Positions 43,875-54,399 of a DNA stretch of 64,000 bases are shown here, in pieces. Source of the DNA: Fistulifera solaris (Eukaryota > Bacillariophyta > Bacillariophyceae > Naviculales > Stauroneidaceae). The first letter of the stretch is position 1; each line of letters opens with the position of its first letter. Position numbers and translations under genes: made by a program. The stretch lies in contig AP026133.1 of the NCBI GenBank assembly GCA_030295235.1, positions 558,001 through 622,000 of the forward strand. The letters run 5' to 3'. The notes beneath the pieces are model-generated. The model did not search any database, had not been told where the DNA came from, and was given only the letters and a program-made list of their open reading frames with translations.

Positions 43875-45538
43875 ATGGGAAAAACACGAGTTGGAGCTAT
43901 TGTGCGCGAAGCGGTCGGTACCAAAGGCAGTGCCAACAATCAGAGTGCAGATCTGCAAGCTCTGACCGAAAAATACCGAATGTTCTGTAAGAATGTCAAA
44001 GGCCTGGTAAACTCGTTGCAACAACATCATGCTACTTTGGCTCAAATCGGGAAAACACGCTTAGCGGTACGTTTCTTTGCTGTACTTTTGTCGTTACAAA
44101 AATACTTCGTAAAACTTTTCGGATCTTTGATGCGACGCACTTTTGCTCACGTGCTTTGTATCCTTCAGGTGGCTCAAAGTGTCGCGCTTTTTAGCAAGAA
44201 CACTCCTTTGTGGGATGCTGGAGGGCAAATGCCTGGTGCCGATCGTCCAGCAGAGACAGTGTGTTCGTATGCATCGATTCATGATAAACTCGCCGCTAAA
44301 CATAACGGCTACGTGCAAAAGTATCAACAATTTGTCTTGCAATACGTTGTAGAATGGGAAAAAACCGTCACTACACGCGTCGAGAACGGTTTGAAAAAGG
44401 TTGAAGAACAGCGTCGGGAATTGAATCACTACCAAAAGAAGGTAGAAACACTGCGAACATCTTCCAACAAAGTCCTGACGTCCGGAAAATCACTAAAGGG
44501 AGAACAAGCCGAAAAGTTGAAACGCAACGAAGAAAAATTGATTACGGCCAAGCAATCGTACAATAAAATGTCGTCGGCATTGTGCATTCTGATGGATGAG
44601 ATTTCGGAGCGATATTGGCGTGACTTGCATCCCGTCATGATCAAGGCAACGCAATTCGATATGACAATTGCGTCGGATGAAGCCAAGATTACGGCCGAAT
44701 TGAATCAGGTGGTCTCGAAATTGAAGCAAGTGGCCGATCAGAATGGAATTACCGCTCAGGATCGTCTCAAAGATTTGGGTAGTTTGAATCCGGAATTGTT
44801 GTCGACGCGACCCGGCGGTGTGGCCGGATTTGCGGCACTCGAAGCGGATACGTCGATGCCGTTGGGTGGGTCTCCGTCCAGTGGAGGTATTTTCGGAACA
44901 GGAGGTGTCATTAGTCGCGACTCGTCGTTTGGAAGTTTCGACGTACCCCCGACGAGTGGAAACAGCAGCGGCTTTAATCCGATTCCGGCCATGGCCACCA
45001 TATCGCTTCAACAGCAATTGGCACCACCACCAACGCTCGATGATGTATACGGCAGTTCCATGTATGGGGCTCCTCCTGCTGCTCCGTACAATCCATCTGC
45101 ATCGTTTTCGGCTCCGCCTATGATCTCGTCGTTTGGTTCGGGCAGTTTCAGCGCGGATAGTACTTCCGGAGGAGCAGCGCCGCCCCGGCCGGTCCTCCTC
45201 CGCCGCCTCCACCGGGTGGTTATGGTCAAGCGATGGTATCCGCACCCGCCAGTATGTCCAGTCCCTATGCTTTGGATCCGTATGCGACGGCTCCTGCCCC
45301 GTCTTGGGGTGCTCCACCGACACCCAGCTCGCAATATTCCATGCCCCCGCCCCCGAACAACTTTGCTTCGGCATCTCCATCGTCGTCGTATGGAGCACCA
45401 CCGCCATCGTATGGAGCACCACCACCATCGTATGGGGGTCCGCCCGCGTATGGCAATGCACCTCCTCCGTACGGAGCACCGCCCAGTCCTTATGGGGCAC
45501 CACCGCCAGCGGCCAATAGCAACCCGTTCCATTACTAA
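43875..45538 (+). CDS. BAR/AH-domain protein with Pro/Gly/Tyr-rich tail
   Basis: Exon 1 43875-44066, intron 44067-44168 (102 nt, GTACGT..CAG, no in-frame stop), exon 2 44169-45538. After adding one C to the C4 run 45183-45186, the length is 520. Residues about 20-260 are a helical BAR-like domain: MFCKNVKGLVNSLQQHHATL, ENGLKKVEEQRRELNHYQKK and EKLKRNEEKLITAKQSYNKM. The tail is Gly, Ser and Pro-rich and ends in a tandem array of SYGAPPP units and NPFHY, in which NPF is an EH-domain ligand. BAR proteins sense or form curved membrane in endocytosis; the NPF motif supports that. The tail repeat is visible at DNA level as a 21-base unit near 45385-45440. Confidence 0.78.
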
Positions 45539-45666
45539 ATGAATGCGAATTATAATACCATTTCCACTACTATAAATACATTTTGCATCTCAGTTAGGAC
45601 TGTCTCATACTCAACGTATTTATTACGTAAATCGTTTTTCTTGTTTAACAACCCATGTGTGTACTA

Positions 45667-47048
45667 TTAAGGAAATCGTTGCACCGCCAAGGTGCTTCCG
45701 TATTCTTCATACTCCGCCTGACTCAACCACAATTGTTGGAAGCTACCCAAACTTGTCAATATACTTCCTCCAATCCACCCCGCCGATGTTCGTTCTTCCA
45801 AATAAGGACTGCAATGAATTTTGGGCGTAAATGCACTGGGCCAACGCAATCGACTGGACAAGGCGGGTGCTAATTGCGAGACTCCAGCCATTCCTCCCAC
45901 GAGAAGTATTTGGGAGGCCAGTTCTTTTCGCATGGGCACGTCACCTACTGCACTGAGCGATTCGTGTAGCAATTGATGCAACGGGGCATTTGAGAGTGTG
46001 GCATGGGGCGGCATAGTCGAGGAGGACTCGATAAAGGGTGTCGAGTCAGAAAACAAAAGTTCATGAACTTGACACATATCTTGTGATACATTCAAAGTCG
46101 TTCCATCCGGTAACTGATATCCCAACGGCGTCGTGGTATCCTCCAACGATGGCGAGGAAAAGGGTACATTCGTCGGTGGTGTCAGCGAAAGAGGCCACGT
46201 GTATTCACTGGTCCGAAATTCTTGAAACAAATCTTGCATGGCCCACCGATGGAAGGCCGAATTGTTGTTTGCTGACGACGTAGTCTGTCTGATTTGATAC
46301 CGCGGACGCAGTGTCGCTTGTTGTGACAAGGCCGCATGCCACAAAACATGATCCAACCAATCCCCACCTCGCCCATTTCGGCGTTGCGCTTGTTTCAACA
46401 CTAATCCATCGACGAGCGGTGTCACCCGACATCCTCCCGCCCCAAATCGACCACAGTCGCCGTTGACCGTCCCATAGCAAAGGCAGCCAACATAGGTGTG
46501 GGTGCCACAAAGAGTGCCGGACATTGCCAAGTTTCCATACATAATTCGGTCATTTGTTGAATCTGTTTGCGTTGATTGCTGGGACTGGCCAAGTCGGTAC
46601 ATCCCGGTGCAACAAGCAATAACGGATGCACAACGGGTTGATCGAGAGTACACGAATCATCGTTCATGGCCTCACTCTTTGTCTCGGTGTTCTTCGTTTT
46701 CAAAGATACGGGACGACTGCGATGTTTCGTCGCGTGCCGCACCATCATTCGTTCCAGTGCTTGTTCCCAGACACTTTGATAGGCATCCCAATCATACACA
46801 CATTCCCCTTGCGATAAATACGCCACCGGATCAATCAGAGGTGCATCATCTTTCATCGACGGTGGTTGCATCACGGTGCGAATCTCTGTCACTGGTGATT
46901 TGTAACACGAGGAAAGGACCTTCCCCGATGCCTCCACGCCTCGGGAAGAAACGACGTAACGGGGTGCATCATCCCCGCCGTACCCAAAACGAGCCACGTG
47001 ACTGCCCACATCGCCCACAAACGAACCAGTTTCGTCGCCGCAGTACAT
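45667..47048 (-). CDS. ARP4: actin-related protein ARP4 (BAF53-like)
   Basis: ATG 47048 (MYCGDETGSFVGDVGSHVAR). Actin-fold features: VGDVGSHVARFGYGGDDAPR (phosphate loop 1 position), LLLVAPGCTD, MGRSTATVVDLGAGGCRVTP (phosphate loop 2) and LLVGGMAGVSQLAPAL with the adenosine-site GG, then CSPYLEERTSAGWIGGSIL, the conserved actin-like WIGGSIL with nearby C-terminal helix. The frame breaks at C4 46440-46443; five gives VVDLGAGGCRV and 460 residues. A long Ser/Pro-rich insert lies around 280-340. ARP4 is a shared subunit of INO80, SWR1 and NuA4 chromatin complexes. Confidence 0.83.
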
Positions 47049-48025
47049 TTTGAATGTCAAAAAAAAGAAGTGTCGAAAATACTAGTAGGAAAAGGCGAGA
47101 AGAAGTAAAGTTTGCGGTGTGCTGTATTTATCATCAACTCGAGTTACAAATACTGCGAAAAAGTGGGAAAAAAACGCACTCGGCATCATCGTCATAGGGA
47201 TAAGGATACCAGTCGAAGGAACGAGGCAAGAAAACAATTTCGAAGCGTTTTGACGTAAAGTATCAATGCGTGCATGGCAATTGTTGCTAAGAACGATTGG
47301 ATAATGATAAAGAAATAGGTAGCTCAGCAAATTTGCAGAATGAACGGAGTAGAAAGTAACATAATCTAGCTTGGAAAAATCACGATTCATGACTGAAATG
47401 CAGTCGTGACGAAAAACCGTCAACACTTTGGACTATACCACGTGCTAAACTGAAGGAAATAATAGGAGGACGATTTTCACAAGGCGTCTCGACGTAACAA
47501 ATTGATGCGTGCATTGCAACTGCTGTTAGAAGAAGCACAATAAATATAGCAGCAGAACGGAAGTAAAATAACATTTTCTTGCTCGGAAGTATATCGATGA
47601 TTCATGATTGAATGCAATCGTGAAAACAAGGTCGCCTCAACATTGGTCTATTACACTACGTAGTAAATAAGGAAGAAATGGTTCTCACACCAAGCTATTC
47701 GATATAAATTCAATCTTACAGTGATAATGCCGTGCTATGAACAATTGAATTATGATGCAAATGACTGGAGCTCATTATTGAATTCATGACTAAAACTGAA
47801 GTCGTGGCAGAGTTTAGACTACAATTTAGTCTATAGTAAATACTGAAAAGACGTCCAAACGCAAAAAATCCAACACATGCAACCTCGCCAAGAAACTCCC
47901 ACAATATATTACTCGTATTTGCTTTCCGCTTTCGTCCTCTATCGTAAACCAATTATCATCCATTGAATTTCATTTGAAAGAATTGAATTTGCTTCTTGCT
48001 TACTCTCCAAACGGTTTGGTTCCTC
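47049..48025. other. intergenic region with degenerate tandem repeats
   Basis: 977 bases between divergent genes ARP4 (minus) and the plastid coiled-coil gene (plus). Most of it (47200-47850) is three diverged units of about 200-240 bases, detailed in the next entry. No gene is supported. Confidence 0.55.
47200..47850 (+). repeat. diverged tandem repeat containing the dispersed hairpin motif
   Basis: Two clear units, about 47200-47450 and 47455-47680, share in order GACGTAA..ATCAATGCGTGCAT, AGAACGGAAGTA-like and AACAT segments, then TTCATGACTGAAATGCAGTC with CGTGA and a CAACACTTTGG block followed by CTAT and GTAAAT. A third, poorer unit at 47690-47850 keeps ATTCATGACTAAAACTGAAG and TAGTAAATAC. 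The hairpin TCATGACTG/CAGTCGTGA is the best-conserved part. Confidence 0.55.
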
Positions 48026-49124
48026 ATGGCGATGACGACAAGATTATACACTCTTCTCGTCGTGTCACTCGGCATGGTCGAACCTCTGAATGCATGGCTA
48101 TCCAATGGGCCTTTACGGTTGTCATCGTCGTCGTTGTCGTCGGGCGTCATAAAAAGGACTTTTTGTACACAGCAAAGGCTACACACTAAGAAGAAGAAAA
48201 AACGAAGGAGAGGATGAGGAAGAGGATGACTCGGTGAATAGCAAGTCGGGAGTGGGCATGGAACGAGCGTTTCAGCAGTTGGAACAATTATCATTTTGCC
48301 GAACGACGACGACAACAACAACAACAACAATCGTTTAGACAACAAAAATGGTACAAAAATACAAGCATCAACGGAGGATTTACATCTGACGTCTACTTCC
48401 ACTCCGACACCCGAGCAAGAAGTATTGTTGTACAGAATATGGTGCAAGAATTGGAACAAACTACCGAAGAAGATTTGTATTCCAATGTCTTGCAGGACAT
48501 GGGCGGTGGTAGCGGTGCTTCCCTGAGTGTTAGTGCAACAGAGCAGGGAAAAACAGCCGATATTCCCAAGCCCACCACCAGCGCCGATTTTTGAATCAAG
48601 CGCTATCGGAGGCACTGCAACAAGTACAAGTCAATACGCCCAGTGCCGTCGATTCCATTCTCGATGACCCTGAATTAATGAATGAAATTGAAGCCATCTT
48701 TGAACGAGGCAATGCAAAGTTGTTGGAAGGCTTGGAAGCGGTCCGACGCGAACAGGAACAACTCACGAAAGCTAGTATAGCAGCCCAGCAACAAACGAAA
48801 GAAGAGGACGCTGAGACCCAGGCCCGACTGGACGCAGCGGAACGGTCGATGCAAAGCATGTTACAACGTGTGAATCAAGAACGGTCGAATGTTGAACAGG
48901 CTGTGCAAGACTTACAACGTGCCCAAGAACAAGAAGAAAACGTTCTTTTGAAATTAAAACAGAATCCACTGAAACAAGGTGCCTTAATTGGTTTCTTGTT
49001 GTTTTCGTTCCGGTCTTTGACGGACTCCTTTGCCGTTTTAAATGATCCTTCCCAAGATTGGGCGATGGCATTAGTGCAAGGTGCGATTGCGTTGGCCTGT
49101 GCGGCCGTCTTTTATTTGTTGTAA
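48026..49124 (+). CDS. plastid-targeted coiled-coil membrane protein (several frame breaks)
   Basis: One locus is inferred from ATG 48026 to TAA 49124. N-terminus MAMTTRLYTLLVVSLGMVEP continues LNAWLSNGP, a signal peptide with NA/W plastid context. Then an acidic and Gln-rich linker, VVQNMVQELEQTTEEDLYSN, SADFLNQALSEALQQVQ, a long coiled coil (about residues 210-310) and two C-terminal hydrophobic segments (QGALIGFLLFSFRSLTDSF and MALVQGAIALACAAVFYLL). Five breaks are needed: A6 48197-48202, T4 48294-48297, A5 48344-48348, near 48428 and T5 48588-48592; together they give an exact 365 residues. The family is unrecognised. The last 180 residues form a clean frame and are well supported. Confidence 0.55.
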
Positions 49125-49290
49125 TACGAGATAGAAAAGGATACCGCAATTCGAGACTAAGGACAGGAACACAAGAAGCAAAGCAGCTATAAATACAACC
49201 AGTTGTGTTATTTCTAATGCTTTAAGCCTCACATCGACGATGCGGTCTATTCTTTTTATAGCATCCTTTCAGTGAGTATTAAGCCATCAC

Positions 49291-49705
49291 TTACTTGTTG
49301 AAGGTCGAATCTCTGCCGAACGCAATTTCGTCTAATCCTTGTCCACTACGCTCATAGATACCTCCTCTTTCAATAAAGTTAGGACATGGTCGATACGCTT
49401 TGATGGGCCACCATGGTAGAACAACCGCAATGCCTCCCAATATTCTACAGCAAAGAATACAAGGTAAGTCGACAAAATCATGACTTCAGGCTAGAAATCG
49501 GATAATTCTATGCAGCGACGCACCTTCCACTTCCATCGCACATATCACACTCCGGGCACTTGACCGGTAGAGGAGTTTTTTCGGCTTGTGTTTCAGGCTC
49601 AGCGCTGAAGGGGTTCATTGCGAGGCGGTGATGGACGGCCAAGGGCGTAAAGGCCGGGACCTGTAGTGACAGAATAGCCAGGAGAATACAAATCAAGGAT
49701 CGCAT
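49291..49705 (-). CDS. small plastid-targeted protein with DnaJ-type zinc motif
   Basis: Exon 1 49705-49524, intron 49445-49523 (79 nt, GTGCGT..TAG), exon 2 49444-49291; 111 residues. Signal peptide MRSLICILLAILSLQVPA is followed by FTPLAV, the diatom plastid signal. The mature part holds CPECDMCDGSGRILGG, a CxxCxxC with CxGxGR of the DnaJ zinc-finger kind, then WWPIKAYRPCPNFIERGGIY and SGQGLDEIAFG. Splicing is needed to obtain GR-ILGG. DnaJ-like zinc-finger-only proteins (BSD2, PSA2 type) help fold or assemble plastid complexes, which is a reasonable guess here. Confidence 0.72.
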
Positions 49706-50250
49706 TCTTCTTTTTTACGGAGGCTTTTAAGCAATAAGAAAAGGTACGAGAGCTATGCTGCCTATTATACTCAATCGTTTTTCCTTTTCAGGTTTGTACT
49801 TGTATTATTTGTCATGGTCGCTTTGTTTTTCTTCAACCAAAAGCTTTCATATACTTTGTACCGTTCCGACAGATCCCCACGTACACACTTTCCACGCTTT
49901 TCAGTCCCTAATGATGATGACTAAATGCTTGGGTCCACGTGGAGTTAAGAAATGATAAGCGCAGCGGTACTAAGAGTTCTAACAAAGAGGAGGATCCCCT
50001 GACAACGTGTAAAGCTACGGTTGACGCGCATTTTTCCTGGACTTCAATGCGTCCGCCGTTCAAACGCAAGGTTTCAAGCATAGATCACAACAACGGAGGG
50101 AAACAACAAAGAAGCGGCTACGAATATATCTTCCTAGTCTCTCTGTTGTTATTTGAAAGAATATACTGAGCTACTTGTTGGGGGCTTGCTGTAAATTGAA
50201 AGATAGAGTAAAAAGAGAATCCTAGTTCTCTCAGCTCGAATATTCACTGG
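49706..50250. other. divergent intergenic region
   Basis: 545 bases between the small plastid protein (minus) and the transporter (plus). The frame at 49939-50169 is not supported. Confidence 0.4.
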
Positions 50251-51725
50251 ATGCATCTAAAGCTAATTTCCATCCTGTGGCTCTTTTCTTCGGCATTCGG
50301 ATCGAACAATCCAACGAGTTATCAAGCTCTCGGAAGTGCTCGTTCTCGTTCTCGATCAAATAGCCCCGTTCCTAGAATTGAATTGGCGACGCGTGGTGGA
50401 TTCTCCGATCTGTACGTTTCGTGTTTCTTGGCGTTTTCAAAAGAAAATAATTGACAATTTATAGCATGGCTGTGACTGTTGGTTTCGACACTCAAGGTCA
50501 CGATGCACACCGAGTGTCTTTTTTGTTTGTATGGATGCAGCTTTCATTCAGTCACTCCGTTTACTTTACTCAATTCTCATCCTGTCCCTTTTTTTCTCCA
50601 GTGAAACGGCGCATTCTCAAGAAGAAGACAAGTCGGTCGCATCCATTGAACTCAATAATACCGAGCCCACTCTAACCGATCCACTTGTGGTCCCTCCTCC
50701 TCCCCCCTGTAGTAGTTTCCTCGACGCCTCCTCGTAAGTTTGGTCCCTTTACCATGCCATCGACTGCCGCTATGCCCGATGCCGTCAAGCTCTTGATTGG
50801 AGCAGGTGGTATTTATGCGGCTTTCCTTTACTACGGATCACTTCAAGAAGACGTTTTTCGTTACACCGCCGCAGATGGAACTTCCTTCAAACAAGCTTGG
50901 TTCCTTCAAGTTCTGGAAGCACTCGCGAACGTGATCGTCGGCTTTATCGGTATGCAAATTGCCGGTGCGACGCAAGGAATTCCGCTGACCATGTTTGCTA
51001 TTTCTGGTGCAGCGCAAGTATCGGCGAAAGCATGCACTAGTTTGGCCTTGGCGAATGGCTTGAGTTTCCCCGTTGCTACCTTGGCGAAATCCGGAAAAAT
51101 GGCACCCGTCATGGCCGGGTCCTTGCTTTTGGGTGGTGCCACGTACGAATTGCGAGAATACTTGCAGGTAGCCTCCATCATTCTTGGTACGGCTATCGTC
51201 AGTATGGGAAAGAAGAAGGGTGACGGACCGGGTAGTTCTGCCATGGGTGTCTTTTACATTCTCCTGTCGTTGGCGTTGGACGGTGTCACGGCTGGATTCC
51301 AGAAACGATTGAAAGTCGAGACGTCCAAAGTCGGTGTCAAACCCAAGCCGTACGATTTCATGTACTGGACCAACTTGTTCATGCTCGGCACTGCTGCTGT
51401 CATTGCCTTGGTACTTGGTGAATTGAATACCGGATTGGCGTTCTGTCTCGGCAATCCCGAAATCTTGTCCAATATCATCAAATTTGCTATTTGCAGTGCC
51501 GTCGGACAGTCTTTCATCTTTTACACGATTGCTAGCTTTGATCCGTTAGTGCTGTCTACAGTGACGACGACGCGTAAGATCTTTTCGGTCTTGTTGAGTA
51601 TCTTCTTGAAAGGCCATCAGTTGTCCTTGGTGGGGTGGTCGGGTCTGTCAATGGCGTGCGCCGGTATTCTTTCGGAACTGCAACATAAGTCGCCCAAGAA
51701 AGAAAAGCACGAGCACAAGAATTAA
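50251..51725 (+). CDS. UAA/SLC35B-type nucleotide-sugar transporter
   Basis: Exon 1 50251-50411, intron 50412-50601 (190 nt), exon 2 50602-51725. One C too many in C6 50702-50707; five gives VPPPPPVVVSSTPPRKF and joins to MPSTAAMPDAVKLL; 427 residues. N-terminal signal peptide MHLKLISILWLFSSAFGS. About ten membrane helices follow, including GGIYAAFLYYGSLQEDVFRY, which is the SLC35B1/UTR2-like opening, DGVTAGFQKR and TTTRKIFSVLLSIFLKGH, the UAA family's conserved late helix. The lysine-rich tail KKEKHEHKN fits ER or Golgi retention. It moves nucleotide sugars or ATP/ADP across ER or Golgi membranes; exact substrate unknown. Confidence 0.85.
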
Positions 51726-51848
51726 TTATGCGATGGATGCCTCCTGTAGTCTGCGTCTTTCGAAAAATGATATAAGTAATGGAAAGAATTGGCATTTGAC
51801 GTCTAATGTAATTCGTATTGCTAGTACATCGAGTGACTAATGATTATT

Positions 51849-53324
51849 TTACATCGGCATCATACCGTCTCGTCGTTCCTCGGAAGACACACGATCCAAA
51901 AGTGCATTCACTCGTTTCTTCACCGTTTCAATTTGCCGAGCCGTGCCTTGAATCAGCAACACCTTGCGCAGCTGATCGACGTGCATTTTGGTGCCCGTCG
52001 CTCGTTGCATACTAATAATGGTTTGACCCCTACGCCCAATCACAATACCAACATGATTGCCCAACTCAATTTCGGCATCCAGCACTTCCACTCCCTCTGT
52101 TCCCTTGCGATCGTCCGTACCCAATCCTTGAGAACTACCTAATCGATTGCGTGCCCAAAATTTTGTTTGTCGATCGTTGCTCCCCGTGGCAAGCATATGA
52201 CCAGCTGGATGCCATTGCAGATCCCAAATGGCCATATCATGTGCAAAAGGTACTTTGGCCGCCGGTTCTTCAGAACCCTTTGCTCCTACATTCCAGAACA
52301 AGAGCGTCCCGTCCATTCCACCCGACGCAAATACGGTTTGATTCAGTGGATGCCAAGCGAGACTGGTGACTTCTTTGTTGTGACCTTTTAACGATGAAAT
52401 CTCCTTCATGGCACGAATATCGTACAATTTGATGACTTGATCACGCGATGCCGTGAGCAACCAGTTGCCGTTGTCATTCCATGCGACTTTCGTCACCGTG
52501 TTGCGATGACCGTAGAGAGTGCTCAAGCAATTCCCGGCACGGGGGTCCCACAGTTTGACTAAATTGTCTTTCGATCCAGTGGCAATGACGGAAGAACGGG
52601 GATGCCAATGAGCGCTTTTGACATCCCAGCCGTGACCTTCCATGACTCGTTCTTCGGTGTGTGTGGCCCAATCCCATACGCGGACGGTGGCATCATCCCC
52701 GCAACTGACAAACTTGGTATCGGCCGGTGAGAACGAAAGGGAGTGAATGGCTTGATTGTTGTGCGAGTCGATAGACTGTACAGGCGCGATACTGGGACTC
52801 CAGTATTTGATATTTCCCGCTCCGTCGGAGGTTAATAAATAGTTCTTGTTGTGACTCCAAGCCATCGACCGGAATGTTGTATCGTGCGCACTCATGATGA
52901 GCTCGAAACTAAAATGGATACCATCCCACAATGTGAATTCTCCTTCTTGATTTCCCGTGAGCAATCTTCGTCCTCCCGGTGTCCAGCTCAAACACAAAAT
53001 GGGTGTCGAATTCTTCGCGCGCGTGACATGAGCACAATACGTGAGATACAATTCCGAGGGAATGGGAGCGGCGACGTTCGAAATCGGTAATCCCATGCGT
53101 CGCAAGCAACTGGAATGCGGCTGCAGATACTCTGCCGAGTGACGCGTGTGATGACTGCGACATGCCTTGCGGAACAAGCGATTTTGCAAATCGATCACCG
53201 CCGGTGTATGAAAGTCGACGCATCGGCGAATTAAGTTGCGTTCGGCGGCTTCTTGCTCGGCGTCGTCGGCGGAAAGTCCACCAGGTCCCGGGCCTCCCGC
53301 ATTCGAAACTTTGGGAAGGGACAT
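51849..53324 (-). CDS. WDR33/Pfs2/FY polyadenylation factor with C-terminal KH domain
   Basis: 491 residues, single exon, frame intact. Residues about 28-60 ([19 protein letters not shown]) is the conserved WDR33/FY N-terminal segment. Seven WD blades follow from about 100 to 390: [80 protein letters not shown] and so on. Residues about 425-480 form a KH-type RNA-binding fold with the GxxG loop: [23 protein letters not shown]33 with CPSF30 recognises AAUAAA for mRNA cleavage and polyadenylation. The KH domain is not found in the yeast or animal protein and might contribute to reading an RNA signal (inference). Confidence 0.87.
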   Translation of the reverse strand: MSLPKVSNAGGPGPGGLSADDAEQEAAERNLIRRCVDFHTPAVIDLQNRLFRKACRSHHTRHSAEYLQPHSSCLRRMGLPISNVAAPIPSELYLTYCAHVTRAKNSTPILCLSWTPGGRRLLTGNQEGEFTLWDGIHFSFELIMSAHDTTFRSMAWSHNKNYLLTSDGAGNIKYWSPSIAPVQSIDSHNNQAIHSLSFSPADTKFVSCGDDATVRVWDWATHTEERVMEGHGWDVKSAHWHPRSSVIATGSKDNLVKLWDPRAGNCLSTLYGHRNTVTKVAWNDNGNWLLTASRDQVIKLYDIRAMKEISSLKGHNKEVTSLAWHPLNQTVFASGGMDGTLLFWNVGAKGSEEPAAKVPFAHDMAIWDLQWHPAGHMLATGSNDRQTKFWARNRLGSSQGLGTDDRKGTEGVEVLDAEIELGNHVGIVIGRRGQTIISMQRATGTKMHVDQLRKVLLIQGTARQIETVKKRVNALLDRVSSEERRDGMMPM

Positions 53325-53556
53325 TGCTACTCTGTACTCCGTATCTGAATGGATAAGCTAATATGTTTCAATGAAAGGAATGGACCTTGTATACACAAAA
53401 AAATCTATTAAAAATATTGCTTGCAGCGGACGACGATACGGATGGAAAAATTCGGCCCGATTTTCTGTGTACCTAAAAACACCACTCTCCCAGAGATTCT
53501 GGTAACGTGAAAACTCAAAAACCGCAGATTTTCTGAGTACGGGATGACACTCCACA

Positions 53557-53661
53557 TCATGATCTGATGATGAAGATGATGATCGATAATCAATGAAGCG
53601 ATGAACGATGAATGATAATATTGATGAATGTCATCCAAGATATTTCTGTCGATGCTAAAGA
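53557..53661 (+). repeat. direct repeat, copy 1 (about 105 bp)
   Basis: Starts TCATGATCTGATGATGAAGA and continues GAAGCGATGAACGATGAATG to ATTTCTGTCGATGCTAAAG. It matches the stretch at 54220 over its whole length with scattered differences, about 660 bases apart. Confidence 0.75.
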
Positions 53662-53734
53662 AAATATTTTCATCGGAATAATTCTAATTTGAGCTCAAAC
53701 TAAGTTTGGATTGCTGTATGCGGAAATTTCGGGA

Positions 53735-53800
53735 TTCATGACTGAAATGCAGTCGTTGAAATAGGTCGCCTACACTTTGGGTCTATTGTAAATACGGAAT
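53735..53800 (+). repeat. dispersed hairpin repeat copy
   Basis: TTCATGACTGAAATGCAGTC, GTTGAAATAGGTCGCC, CACTTTGGGTCTATTGTAAA: the same order as at 47386-47445 and 47601-47675. Confidence 0.6.
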
Positions 53801-54219
53801 CAAACATTTTCGAAGGATTTCCGACCTATTGTCTCTAGGTCTACTAATGATGGAGTCTATTTATAAAAATGAATAACGTTGAAGGTATTTGCACCCTATT
53901 TAAGGCAATGATTGTCGACTTAACTCGAGCACACGGCGCACATGAGGGTCCTTATTCATATGGCAACCTTTCTAGTAGGATTTGGTTTGCATATTTTTTC
54001 GCTCTAAGCAAGTACTAGGGTTGCATTGCAAGAAGTTTATTTCCGGAGATATTTCCATAAAGTTATTAATGCGTCTCCTTAATAGAGCCGGTTCTACTAT
54101 CCTTACTTTCTTACGAATTCGAACTTTTCGCCGAGATCCCTCCTTTGAAAATCTGTGCGCTCTCGAGCCGCCGCAGCCCCAGCGATTCCAGCCAAGAAAG
54201 CTGGACTAATTGCGGTCTG

Positions 54220-54325
54220 TCATGATCTGATGATGAAGATGATGATTGATAATAAACAAAGCGATGAACGATGAATGATGATATTGATGACTTTTATTCA
54301 TAGATTTTTCTGTCGACGCTAAAGG
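54220..54325 (+). repeat. direct repeat, copy 2 (about 105 bp)
   Basis: TCATGATCTGATGATGAAGA, AAGCGATGAACGATGAATGA, TTTCTGTCGACGCTAAAGG: second copy of the repeat at 53557. It ends about 75 bases before the ankyrin-type pseudogene. Confidence 0.75.
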
Positions 54326-54399
54326 AAAGGCACATCAAGATTTCTCTAGATACTATGATCATCATGTTAAAACGAGTTTCTAAGGAACCTAAACCTACT

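Larger units (their letters stand above)
53325..54399. other. repeat-containing intergenic region
   Basis: About 1.07 kb. It contains a direct-repeat pair (53557-53661 and 54220-54325) and one copy of the dispersed hairpin motif at 53735-53800. No gene supported. Confidence 0.5.

Noticed and set aside
43291-43965. Plus-strand frame of about 220 codons across the fibrillin/BAR intergenic region
   Set aside because: It overlaps the real starts of both flanking genes and has no family features; it is an accidental opening in a promoter region.
45008-45532. Long minus-strand frame rich in Arg and Trp
   Set aside because: It is the antisense of the low-complexity Pro/Tyr/Gly repeat in the BAR protein tail.
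47956-48615. Minus-strand frame of about 220 codons, Ser/Leu-rich
   Set aside because: It is antisense to the plastid coiled-coil gene, whose plus-strand reading has a signal peptide and clear coiled coil; low-complexity codons open both strands.
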